In this document: piece by piece, positions 46,101 to 59,000 of the stretch
How positions within the stretch are numbered: the stretch's first letter is position 1
Layout: each line of letters starts with the position of its first letter
NCBI GenBank assembly: GCA_002778195.1
Contig: PCDI01000011.1
Coordinates: forward strand, 736,362 to 800,361
Origin: Raffaelea ambrosiae
Lineage: Eukaryota; Ascomycota; Sordariomycetes; Ophiostomatales; Ophiostomataceae
Direction: 5' to 3'
DNA: 64,000 nucleotides
Notes under the pieces: generated by a model
Told to the model about the DNA's origin: nothing
Database searches by the model: none
Seen by the model: the letters and a program-made list of their open reading frames with translations, nothing else
Translations under genes and position numbers: made by a program

Positions 46101-47969
46101 AAGTGCGCATCTTACAATACTGTATCCTATTATTGGTGGTGTAGGATAGTTAAATAGGGATTGTTTCAAAAGATTGTCGGGCGTCTCGGGGGGTCTCGGT
46201 GGAAGAGGGGGGGGGGGGAGGNGGGAGTCTCAGAAGGTGTCCTTTCGTCTGTCATTGCCAAACGCCCATTGAACGCCGTTCCCGAAGAGCTTTTTTCTTA
46301 CCCGGATCTTCTTACACTGTAGTTTCGTCGCTGCTCCCAATTGGCGGGTCCTCTTACATACCATCTTACTTCTCTTTCTTACAGAGAGGGGGGGGGGGTT
46401 CGAGGGGGTCAGGAAGAGGGAACGAGGAGAGCGCAGCAAGTATCTTACATTGTATGATACTTCTGGACGACGCACTTGGTTGCTCGCTTGCTCTTGTTTT
46501 TGTTTCGGGCTTCTACTTGGGGAGTGTTCGCCCGCAGCGGCATTAACGATCCCTGGATACTAGGGCGTGTGGCGGCGCACCTTCTATCTTTGCTCGCCTA
46601 AAACATGATCCTGCATAAACGCAACTTCCGCAACTTCCCACGCCGTTTCTAGTTAATGACACAGAATGCGGTTGCGAATCCATAGCAAGTCTTAGCTCGG
46701 GCCCGTTTCTGGCAACTGATATGATGCAATGCCCATATCTCGACATGCTATTTTTGCCCACGTAAAACGGGTACGCTGCCTGGCATCATGTTGGACGTCT
46801 CTTTCGCCTTTTGCCCGCCACCGCCTCTTTCCAAGCGGGGAGGGGGGGCTGATCCACGAAGACAAGAAGAAAGATGCGAAGAGCGCTGAGGAGAAGGGAG
46901 AAGATGTGAAACGATGGGGTCTTCCTGTGGCGTGTGGGGTGGGGGGAGACTCTTCTATCGGCCTTCTTGGACGCTGGACAGTTATGAATGTGGTTCCGTA
47001 AGGGAGAGGAAAAAGAAATAGTGTATCAAAACTACGTACGAGCACGCATTACGGCATGGCAGCATGGAAGCTGAAGATGGGTCCCCCGTGGCGGGGCGGC
47101 ACATGATAACAGATGCCGGCCATGGCAACTAAACCCCACGGACGCCTTGTGCATTGTGGAAAAAAAGAAAAAGTAAAGAAAACGTGGGTGGCATCGATAA
47201 GAACATGTGGACGGTGAGGACAGAGAAGGCCAGCGCGACAAGAGTTGCCCCATCGAGACAAATAGAATAAAAATGGCGACTAGGCTCGCGGGTAAACAAG
47301 TTCAGAGAAAAAGAAGGCTAGACAGAATGGCAAAAATTAGCAGCAGATCTGATAATGCCGGATCGTCGGCTGTTGAGAAAAGAGCTGAGTGATGGCCTCT
47401 TTTTTCCCTGTTTGCTTTGACCTTTGTGGGCTCTTTCTTCTAATAGTGTTGTTTCCGCAGCGGTAGTTGCTGGATGACCAAACTTCTCGTAAGGTTGTGC
47501 ACATCGACTTTCGTACGCGTATCTTGTGCTGCCTCTTTTTTTTTTTTTTGGTTTGTCATACTAGTTACCGTGTACGATGTGCTCAGTGTGCGTACCTGTC
47601 CTACGGTGACGGCAAGGTATGTCTCTGCTGTCGCATGCGACACGTCCGAGAGTCTACCGGCATCGTCTGCGTCGCCTCGTCTCTCTGTCGGAAGCTTTGT
47701 CTTATCTCTCGCGGGATGCCGTTCTGATTGTTGTCCGATCTCTCTCTCTCTCTCTATCGTACTCGTAAGACACCTGTTCTCAAGGCATGATTCCATGGCA
47801 AGATAGGTCGCGAAATCTTTCCGCTGTGGAAAGTTCCGCTCCCAAGAACCGTGCTGTTGCAGCACTAAAACGAGGCCATTCCTTCGAGAAGCCTCAATGG
47901 AACAGAACTGATGAGCACGAGAGATTACTGAGCGTGAGCTGGGCTCCCTGGCTTCTTACACTTGTGGGA

Positions 47970-47986
47970 GGGGGGGGGGGGGGGGG
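47970..47986. repeat. G homopolymer run
   Basis: Seventeen consecutive G. Confidence 0.9.
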
Positions 47987-48930
47987 TGGCGAGCACAGAA
48001 GACAAGAGAGGCACCCAGCCTTTGCGATAACTACACCGTAGCGCATCAGCGCGCTAGCCGCGGAGTGGGGTTGTACTTTCTCTCTCTCTCGCGGGCTCAG
48101 ACCATCTCTCTGGCTCTGCCTGGACGAAAAAAGCCTTGGAGGGTAAGGTTGGGGGCGATCCCGACAAGCTATCGCTGGGTAGGCAATTTGGCCAAGTGCC
48201 AAAATTAAAAAAATGATAGGCGGGATCTTTACAAACGAACGGGTGCAATTAACCTATCGCGCTCATCAAACACCCGCTCAATGCATCAACCGGGAAACAG
48301 TCGCCGCAAGTGGAAGGGGAGGTTGATCGCTGGGTTGAGGCTTGCGTGATATTACGAGTTGGCAGCGGCAATACGGCGTACGATGCTACGACTACGAGTA
48401 CTATCATCGCATTTGTTTTCTTGGGTTGACCGATGACCAACAACCCGGTTATCAAGAGGGTGGGTGGTCCATGCTTCGAAAAACAGACGACTCGGAGATG
48501 TGCGAAGAGCAGAGAGCCAAATAAGGCAAAAAGGCGGGAAGCAAAGAGTGTGTCAATTAGGAAAAAAAGAACGAAGGGGCAATGTGTGTGTGTGCGTGTG
48601 TCCGTGGGTAAAAGAAAGAGGAAAGAGATGAGCCGTTGTGGCCAGAGATTTGCAAAGATGGGCAGAGGCGATGGAATTAGAGAATACATAGTAGAATATT
48701 TTCATGATGATAATATCTTACAAAGTCGATGAAGAGAGCAAAATGGAAAAACAAAGAAAGTAAGCAAGCAAATTAAATGGAGTTGATAACGACAAAGAAA
48801 TGGGAGCGTGCGAAATGAAACAAAACGATTCAGACGGGAACGTCCCGCAGCCCGGTTATTATGGTGCCCGTTGTCGATTTTCTTTGTTCTCTCCAGTCAT
48901 TGCCTCTTAATATGTGTATCCTCTTTTTTT

Positions 48931-48933
<3 letters not shown>

Positions 48934-48971
<38 letters not shown>
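48934..48971. repeat. (GT)19 microsatellite
   Basis: Uninterrupted GT dinucleotide repeat of about 38 bases. Confidence 0.95.
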
Positions 48972-48972
<1 letters not shown>

Positions 48973-51900
48973 CATTACTCTCTCGAGTTTTTCCCTTTCA
49001 CTGCGATTGTGCGCAGCACGTGCTTGTGCCAGCGCCAAGAAAGGCTACTAACCGGCACGCCACACACAGGCCCTGAACGAGCACCGAAGGGCAAGCGCGC
49101 TACCCAATGGCGACAAAAGGCACCATTATGGGCCGTCACCTTACGTAAATAGGCAGGTTCAACCTTGTTTCCCACGCCTGGCTGCCACGCACACACAAAC
49201 ATGTGTGTCTGGACACCAGCGCTGTGGTGCTGGGACGTAACGGTTTCCGAGGGGATTAAATCGAGAATTAGGCGATTTATTGGTGGCACAGTTGGTACGA
49301 TACTTATCTTACTACGATACGTGGTGTCGCCCGGACCCGATTTCGGTGTCAATGTTGTCTCTTCTAGCCAAGTTTCTTTCGCAAGTTGCACTCGCAAACA
49401 CATTTTTTTTTCTTTTCACTGCTTAGTCTTTTCCATCTTTTGTCCTCCCCGGTCGCGTCCGGCTCCACGTGTGTTGGGAGAATATTCCGTGTTGCTCGGG
49501 AGGCTGGGCTTGTTAGAGAAGATACAACGGTGCCTTGCAGATGGGTTCTTTTTTTTTGGCGGTAGTTATGTATCCTGACAGTCGCATCCGACTGGCAATA
49601 AATACCCTACAGGCAATAGGTCTCTCCACAGGCCAACTGTAGTTCTCAGCATGGTGCCAATAGCGCAACAGTGCAATTCCCACGTCTCTGGCACCGGAAG
49701 GTGCAGGCAAGGGGGGGGGGGGCTCGCTTCGTGTCTTGACTGCTTGCGGAAGGTGCGACTGCAACCCGCGGCGTTGCCTTGCAGCTGCAGTCCAGAAACA
49801 CAGCCCAGAAACACCGTCCAGAAACAGCGACCTGCTCGCCAAGCAGCCCCAACAGCACCGACCTGCACCAACCCCTCTCGGGCAGGCCAACAGCCATGCG
49901 GCCATGTAGCACTACCTGCTTTTTCGACCACAACGGCTCTCTGTTACTCGTATCTCACCGACAAGAGCCCGTCCGTGCCGCTCGGAGATGGCCCGAATTC
50001 GCCTTATTGCTGGCTCTGTGGTATGTGTGTGGCGAACGGCTTCCTTCTACCTCTTCAGTTGGGGTGGGTAGTGCTCGGCCGCTCGGTTGGTTCCTCCTCA
50101 AGCCTGCAAGATGCCTGGTGATGCCTGGGATGTCTGGGCTGATAGCAGCGGCGACTGCAATGCATCTTCCTCCTCCTCGCAAACCTATCAATCGGCTCTT
50201 CCGATCCCGTGGGAAGGATTTCCCCTCGAACGGAGGCAATTTGCCTCTCTGCTCTTCCTTCAGTGGCAACTAACAACAACAACAACAAAAACAACAACAA
50301 CACCCCCCCAAAACGGAAAAAAGACAATCAAACCAAAACAAAATAGAAACGCATCAGGAACGGGGGTTGCCCATATTCGCAATAGAGAAAGAAGCAAAGA
50401 CGGAGATTGGAGGCGATGTTCCCACTTTCTTGTCGCTCTCTGACTCTTTGCCACGGGTATTTTGGCAGCGGGTTGTCTCTTGCTCTCAGTATCTTTTTTG
50501 GCCATTCATACTCCAATGTAAAAGCGTTCCCACTCTTACCTGCCCTGTTCGGGCAGAGGGACCCCACAGGCATGGGCTCGCCGTAACATGGGACACCAAT
50601 GGGAATGGACGCCAAATGGGACGTCCGCCTAACTAATGGAATACCCACCAGCTAGGTAGGCACCTGCTATGTACTATTCTCTCTTTTCGCTCGCACACTT
50701 GGCTGCTCCTGGTCTCTTGAAACCTTCGAGAAGGACTTGCGGAACGACCCAATTGGTTGGCTTGTCCGTTCCTGCGTTAGTGCCTTGTGGTAAGTGGGGG
50801 TATGGGACTGGGGGGAGGGGTGTGCGAACAAGAAAAGGCACAGAACAGAGGGAAATTGAAGCTAAAGCCCTTTAGGGATGAAAGTGGCGCCCCAGCCTTT
50901 TATCTGAGAGTTTGAACCTGCTCTCTCTCTCTCTCTCTCTCGCTCTCTTGAATACTAGTTATGTAGTTAGTATCTTTGTCCTCTCACCTTTGCACACTCT
51001 CTACGAGCATGTCTGGGCAACCCCACGTGCTAAGCCCAAGACAGACAAGACCCAGTCGCCTCTTGCATTTTGGTTTTTGGGGATTTCTTGGCTGCGTCTG
51101 GTCTACATGAAGCACACCTTTTTCTTATCTTTCAGACGTGTGACAGATGCAGTGACTGATGCAGAGAGAGACACACACACCGGAAGCAAGAGGACGACAG
51201 TCCATCACTTTTTTTCCCCTTCTCCTTCTCATCGACCACCCTTCATACATTGACCGCAACACATTACAGCGCGACCTGTCGGATCCCTGTTCCATGGATG
51301 ATTGTGTGTTTTATGGGGACTGACTTGTCCCCTATGCGACTCTGCAGCAAGAACCACCCCCTTGTCGGCTCAGAACTTTACAGAAAATTGGACTGTAAAA
51401 AAAAAACGGCCGAAAAAACACTGAAAAAACAGAGTCTTTTTTTATGAACGGCGTGCGCATCACCCACCCAAGTTTAGAGACTGTTAGTGTGACCGACGCC
51501 GCGTCTGCCGAAGGACCGAAGGAAAAAGAGCTCTTACTGTGTACGCTTGCGTGCGGGGGATTTCCATTTGGTGGCCTTCTTCTATTTTGTGGCCTCTTTT
51601 TGCTGTTGGTTCGCCTGCCTGATTGGTTTCCTCTTGGTTTCCTCCGGTCTCGACCCTACGCCATCTTCGGCTCCTTGTGGTGCATCGGTTGCATGATCAT
51701 GCCCTTTGTTGCAATTGCTTCCAGACTTCGTTTCGTCAAATGCAACTCCGGGATACTCGTACATTGAGATACTGTGTGAGATTCTCTGCTATTGTGGCTC
51801 ATATGAGATACATTGCTCAATTTCCAAAACAAGTCAAACCAACAACAGACATCCACCCAGTATCCATACATCCGCATTGTGTGCTCTGTACGAGTACTCG

Positions 51901-53000
51901 TAAATGTGATAAATAGACAATAGAAGGGGCAAAAATAGAAATGTCCCTTTGAGTCCATAGTATTACATTGGAAAAAGGTCCGTTCGTTCCCCTCCACCTC
52001 AATTTCGGCTGGCTTCTGGCATCTTCCAGCCTCTCTCTTCGGTCCTCTGTTGAAGAACCGGGGTGGGTGGAGGATATGGGTGGCACGCGTAGCACGAGTC
52101 GAGCATCCTCTTACACGGTATTAAAAAAAGTGCTCTGATCGTTTGTCCCCCGATGGCCTAGACATGGGTGGTGCTGGTTCCTGGATGGTTCCTGGATTCC
52201 AGAGAAGGAAGCCAGGTTGAAAATCCGGTACGATTTATGGGGCACAAAAGAAGCTAGTCTGGAAGAGGAAAGATCCGATACGAGGGATTGGGTACCTGGT
52301 TGTGCATCTTCCTGGGGCGAGTATTTTGCCAGGCACAAGCCAGGCACAAGCTAGAGTTGAGGTGCGAACACACAAGAGAGGGAGAGAGACTCTAAACCAA
52401 TGCGCAACCCCTGCACTAGCACAATGAACCAAAACCCCCTCCAAACCAAAAAAGAGGCCAGATAACATGAGTACGGCCGACACTCCGCGTGCATTAGTTT
52501 GGTGCACAAGACGAGGCCGAATAAAGGAGGAGGAAAAAAAGAAGTGAGTAGCAGAATGGAAGGAGAAAGGCAGCGAACAGCGTGGAAGACGCGAGAGAGA
52601 AGAATCTGGAAGCGAACGTAGAGAAAGACTCAGAGGGATTATTTTCAGCTCGTTTGTTCGCCGTTGTAAAACGGCAACCGCCGCGACGGAAAAAGAGGAG
52701 CCACCCGCCCAAAACGCAACAGTAACTTCTACTCGTTACATTGTCAGTATGGCATGGTGTGTTTCTGCGATTTCCCAAAAATATGACATATCACTCATAA
52801 AGACACCGGCAAGGCGAACGGTCAGGAACAGATACGACCAAGGGTAACAGAACAAGGAAGAAAAAGAAAAGAAAAAAGACGTTGCAGATGAAAAAAAAAA
52901 AGAGTGGGAATGAACTGTGGCCTGGGCACAAGAAGAAAATGGCTCCACGACAAAAGGACAGGCACGAACGAGATTCGTCAGGAAAAAGGAAGCAAAAAAA

Positions 53001-56000
53001 AGAAGAAGACAGGTGCAGCCACCCGAAGGACGGAAACCTCTCTGGTCCCCCCCCCCCTCATCATCTGGTCTTCCCATCGCCGTCCGTGGCTCCATTTTTC
53101 TCTGCTCGTAACTAACTAGTTTCCACGAGCAGAGTCGTCCAGCCTTTTCCAGCCGACCGAGAGAGAGAGAGGGAAAAAGAGAGAAATAAAAAGAACACTA
53201 CCCTTAAAACAGCCCTAGCGCTCGCTTCCGAGAGACCTTTTTGCCGACTCTTTGACCTCGTAAAGAAGATTGGAAGGCGAGGAGAGCATACTCGTACTAT
53301 CGTACGTACGAGTACATACATAGTACTAGACAAGAGGGAAACGTGATGGGGTCGGCCGATTGGGCCGATTAGGGCCCTCTGATGCCCTGTGAGCGAATTG
53401 AAAATGGGGACGGCAGCGGCCCGTTGAGGAAACCAACGAGCGGCTGGCTCGCCCCCCAATCTTGTTATTATTATCCCCCCCCTGCAAACTACAAGGTACA
53501 CATTGTACCGTACAATTTGTGTCTCGACCTCTTCAAATTTTTTTTTTTTGGCTCCTCTGTTTGCCGTTCGCTCTAATCCTATGTGGCCCTCTTTGCGGCC
53601 CGCTCTTCGCCGCCCGTCTTCATTTCCAATCGCTTTTCATCTCTGCTAAATTGTACGAGTGTTGTGTATCATAACATCGTCACTCTCCACATCGTTTGGA
53701 AAGATTGCATTGTACGGGACACATCTTTGACCTCTCTTCCTCTGTCTTTGGTTCGTTCATTCAACGTCGAGGTGACCAGCCACTGAAGATCAAACTGGCA
53801 TAGCCTGCTTCTTGATGTGTCTGGGTCGTCCTCCGACTGGTCCAATACGACTTACTGTAAACACCCCAAAAATATTACAAGTCTGGCCTTTTCCCAAACA
53901 AAACACGCATCACTTTTCTTTATTTTATTTTATATTGTATTTTTTGGGGGGGCGAGCGGCATGAACAAAACAACACAGCCCGGTTCTGGTAGTGGTTGCG
54001 GCAAGTGATGGCAGGTGATAGTGGGTGATAAGCCGCGAGTGATAGCAAAAAAAAAAAAAAAGAGGTAGCGAGTTTCAAGTTTCGTTTTAGGCGACACACC
54101 CTTCTTTCTTCCCCCAAAAGTGTTTTGATGCAAGGTGCGTGGTCACTCCAGTTTCTCAGCCACTGGGTGCATGAAGGGAGCAACTTCGTTAGCTCTGATC
54201 AATGCAGATCAAAATACCCGAATTGATGTCTTCTTTGGGTCTCCCACAGGTGGGGGAAGGTGGATGAGCTCTCCATATATAATCTTCACCGGGGGGAGAA
54301 TGGTGGCATTCCCTACGGAGCTCGTTCCGGCATGCACCTTGTCGACGGAGAAAATAAATGACCAAATCGTAGGAACGGCAACAACACAATAACAAAGAAA
54401 AACAAAGCCAGATACCATTGCGCCGTCGTTACCGGCGGCGGCAATTGGGAAAACGTGTTCCCTCCAGATTGGGACCGTGTAATTAAACGGAAGCGTGGAA
54501 GGCCTACTACGGTGTATATGGTAGAAAGCGTGGAAACAAGAACCGGTGTAATAGTTAGTTACTCCGCAGTTTGCGTTCAATATCTTATTACCAGAGAGCA
54601 CGGACATCGTCGGCAACTGTGCACAGGAGATAATGCAAAGTAGATGGCTGACGAAGAAGGAAAAACAACAGGGGAAAAGGGAAGGGAACCGAGGATACAC
54701 ACGTACTCATACACAACACTCTCCCCGCAAGGGCAACCCGTTCGCTTCAATGCCTTGTTAACATATGCCGCCTCGGCGGATCGTCCTGTCCAGTGTGTGT
54801 GAGCCCAAACAAGGTTGCCATCCCCCCTCAAAAGAATAATTGCCCGGGGTTGAAATCATTCGACACGGAGTGAGAAAAGGTCCCAAGCCCGTGGTGAGAA
54901 GGAAACAGACCAGGCCAGACAGGGTGGTCGCAGGCATTATCGCTATCTCTCTTTTTTTTTTTTAACCTCGCTAACTTCGTCTGTGGGAATCACTCTTTCT
55001 CAACTCCGGCCTCGCTCAGGTACCGGGGGAGGGACCCAAGGGATCCATACCGTGGAAGGGGCCATGGGTTTGACAGGACGGCTTATCCGCAAGAGGGAAA
55101 GACTTTCTAACAGGGGTTGGGTTGCCACACCCCTGGATGTGACGCTGGGACATGGGCTTGGGGGGTTAAGAAGATTTTTGGAGCAAGAAAAGGCTTGGAG
55201 ACCTTTGCAGCCGAATCTTGAGCTGGTGGCTGGGAAGAAGGCGAAAGAGGAGGGAGAAAGACCCACGCCCGTGCCCATGGCGAAAGAGAAAGAGAGTCCA
55301 TTGGAAAAGCACAAGGGACAGGGATCACTTTTTGCTTGTGTGTTCGACGAAAGCTATGCCTCATGCTGCCATGGGCGTGCGGCCATCGAGCAAGGTCCCT
55401 TCTCTTGTGTAAGACCCAGTCGAAGAAACGGGTAAAATACTCGAGCACTTTGTAATCATAGTAACTAGTACGTTGCAACAGTAGTGACAGGTATCCTGAA
55501 GCCGACGCTGACTGACCCTGGTTCCGGGAGCCGACTCCGCGGAGCACGGGTATTCTTGGGTAGTAGCAGCGGCCAGCCATGGACCACGAACACCCAGGAA
55601 CACCACCCAATGTATCTTACCACCCACCGATCTCAGCGGAGAAACTCTCTAACACTCTTTACTCCCCTTCTCTCTGCGTGTGGCGTGTGGCCCTTGAAAC
55701 CAATAGAGCCTCCCCAAATATGTAACGAGCATTCCGATGCCCGCGGTGTGCACATACAGGGTTTCCGACTACACCGAGTGTTGTCGCACCCCGGTGTGGA
55801 AATGAACCTTTCCCCCTCCCCATACCAGGTACACCTGCAAAGCAACGTTTTGGGGAAAAAGAGAGAACCGTATGATACGATGCTCGCCAAGTTTTCAATT
55901 TCTGCCATCTCACCGACAAAACGGCCATTTGTAAAAGTGAAATCTGACAGGACGGACGGAGAGAGGACGGAGAAGACGGCAAGGTGTAAGATACGGTGAA

Positions 56001-59000
56001 GGTGGAGAGGAGGTGAGTGCGAAAAAGAAGAAGCAAAAAAAACGACAAGAGACAAAAAGAAAATACTTCAGAGGCGAAAAAAAAACCTTAACAGGGCAAA
56101 TTCCGAAGAAGACTTTGTGGAATTCGGAACAAAATGGGAAAATCAGGGCGGAAAAGAAAAGAAAATCGCATGTTTCGACAATGTGGTGATACTTGAATTT
56201 TTTTTTTTTTGCTTGTTTGCTTTTTTGCTTTTTTGCTTGCTTGTTTGCTTTTTTTTTTTGGGTGTCGGCGGTCGTTCTGGCTGGAGTAATCCGAGGCGGC
56301 ATCGTCGGATATGGCAAAAAATAGAGAGTGCGAGTAACTACTCGTAAGGTGAACGAAAGGTGGCAGGAGACAGGTTCGTGCCTTGCATGGTACCTGCAGG
56401 TGCCACTCGCCTAAATCCTCTGGCAGGCCTGTGCCGGGAGGCGTCAGGCGTATTCTGCGCCAGTGCCAGGCGACCAGGGGCGGATGAATGCACCAGTCCG
56501 AAGCGCACGGCGCAGTAGTGTACATCGTACCCGTACTCTCTCGTACCTGGTTGTCTGCTCTCCTCTTGCCTCGGTGGAATCTGCTGTTTGGGCTAGTCTC
56601 GTTCTTTCTCCTCTGCCTCTTCTGAGTTGTGACTAGGAGCACTCGCAACATTTTACTGGGCGTTCTCCTGAGAATGCTGCTAAAGAGGTTGCATGAGACG
56701 GGCTTGTCTGGCGGGTGGGTGGTGCTGGTCCACCAGTCCGGACCAGTCCACCGTTCCGGGGAAAAGGCCAGGTGTGTGCTTGCCGCGTCTTCCAGGGCGT
56801 GTGCGATAGAACTTGCTTACACAGCAATTACTATGTACTATCTTTACTACTACACAATAGTGTGTATGCACCGCACAACTCGCAGACGTGTCGCCGTCCT
56901 ACGAAAACGCTCTCCCACTTTTATGCACGACGCGTGAATAACTTTGTAAAAAAAATAAAATAAAAATAAAGGTAAAATAAAAATGCCGCTTTCGTATCTT
57001 TTCGCAGCGGAACAAAAACAACAGTTTTTGAGACTTATGCAAGGGCCGACCATGAAATTGTGCATTGGCGCAGTGGAAAAAAGCAATTGGAGCAATTGGA
57101 GCAATTGGAACAATTGGAACAACTGGAAAGACGGGGAAACAAGCAAGCAAGCAAGCACGCAAAAGAAGAAAGGTGCATGAAAAGGACGCCATGGCTGTCT
57201 TTAGTGAACAAGTTATGCAAGGCCGAGGAGACGAGGACGAGGACCTAGCACAAAGTTTGGCCGAGCACAATGGACATGCAGCTGAAAAAAAAATAAGTTG
57301 TGTCTCTTTTCTCATGTGCATATGGGCTTGTGCGCGGTCTAATGCAAGGAAGAGGAGATAATGACGCGTTGTGTGGTGGCCACTCAAAAATGGCGCGAGG
57401 CACAAGGCAAGCGGTCCTGGTGGATGGGTTCCTCTGGCAAGCCGTCGGCCTCGAGTCTGTCAAAGTTGACAGTGTCCACTGGAGGAGTGAGCAGCCCACA
57501 GGTGTAGTCCCCGTCCGGTGTCCTGTCAGAGCACTACGAATGCACGAGTGGCCCGCGACGATATTCTAGGCCGAAGTCCACACTCCACAGCTGAGAGTCC
57601 ACAGCATGTCGAAGCATCTGACAATGGAAGATATCGTGACCCCCCCCAGTAGGACAAGAAGAACGCCCTCTGATCGCGGGCTGTCGGGCTTCTCAGCTGG
57701 TACCGCTACAAAGTAGAACAGAAACCGAGTCAGGGACCAAAAAAAAAGCCCGCTTTGACCATATGCTGACAAGCGGTGCCTGAATCCAATCCTTCGTACT
57801 GCAAGCCTTAGTGGTCAATCGATCCCAATCACTCCACACTTCGGATCGTTGTGTCGTGTTCGACAACTGGGTTCCACTGGACGGACTCTGGGCTTGCATC
57901 CAGCCCCCAGCCTCCACTGGCTTTGGTGGTCCACTGTCTCTGCCTCTTTGTCTCTCTCTCTCTTTCTGTGGTCCGCTGTACCTGGATCATGCATGCTTGC
58001 GACGGCTCAGATGCTACCTGCGCCCGGAGAAACCATCTGAAGACCACCACCATTGGGCAGGCCAGGCCTAGGGTTAGTGGCCAGTACGCGCCAATAGCCT
58101 CGTGCTATGGGCAATATATGCAAGCGTATACACTGCGAGTGAGTCTCTTGGACCGTGTGGGTGTGTGTGGGTGTGCGTTCGTCCGTACGACCATCATTTT
58201 TTGCATCTTACTTCCATCGTAGCAACGCACCTTCAAGATGGGATGGATGGCGTTGTCTTGGGACCGGTAACATGTGAGGGTCGGTGACTTGAGTGGTGCA
58301 CTGTGTAATACGCCAGGTACAGGCATCACCCGTGTCTGTCGACTTCCTTGGCGAAACTGGTGGTCCGGAAGCAAACCAGAAAAGAAAAGCCCGCCCCCGC
58401 GTTTGTTGTTGGTTGTTGTGTATCTCACTTGCGCAGAAAGAGGTCATCCGGTCGGGCCTCATGAGAGGGGGCGTGTGTGTTGCTGGCGGGCTGCTTTTTT
58501 TCTTTCCTTCTTTTTCTTCTTCTTTCCCTGCTTTTTCCTGTCCTGTTAGACTTGCCGTGCCTATCTTTGTCTTCTTCTTGTGTTTCTGACGAGTTTTGCA
58601 CTTGTGAGCTAGCAGAGAGGGGACGCACTAGCGAGGGCCCCATGTCGTTTGAAACAGCCGCGAGAGGGGGGCATTGGCTACTGCAGCTACTGTAGCCTCT
58701 GTAAGAGGAGAGTTAGTGCAGCGAATGACAGGTGCGAGCAGGGCACACCGGCCGATGGAGACGTGAGAAGAGGAGGAAGGCCATAACCAACTACTCTTTG
58801 AGTCGTCAGAAAAAAAAAGAGAAGGAAACCAGTACGAGTCAAGGCTGGCCTGCTTCTTGGTCGATGGCACGATTTCATTGGAGGTGGTGCCAGCCCACGG
58901 TGGGAGTGACCCTCCACTCTGCTCCGTTTTTGACGGCTAGAAAACGACATACTTTGTACTTTGTAGCTGCCCGTGTACGAGGCCGTGATGGCAGAAAAGG

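Larger units (their letters stand above)
42001..53000. other. Gene desert, part 2
   Basis: No credible gene. The region includes an 18-base C run (43109-43126), CT repeats (44988-45007, 50921-50942), a G run broken by an unknown base (around 46222), a 17-base G run (47970-47986), a long GT repeat (48934-48971) and an AAC repeat (about 50271-50300). The words GTATCTTAC, TACGAGTA and ACACCGTA are frequent. Open frames are shorter than about 185 codons and without motifs. Confidence 0.6.

Noticed and set aside
48934..48971. GT repeat as a telomere or CRISPR-like array
   Set aside because: Plain dinucleotide microsatellite; no TTAGGG repeats and no spacer structure.
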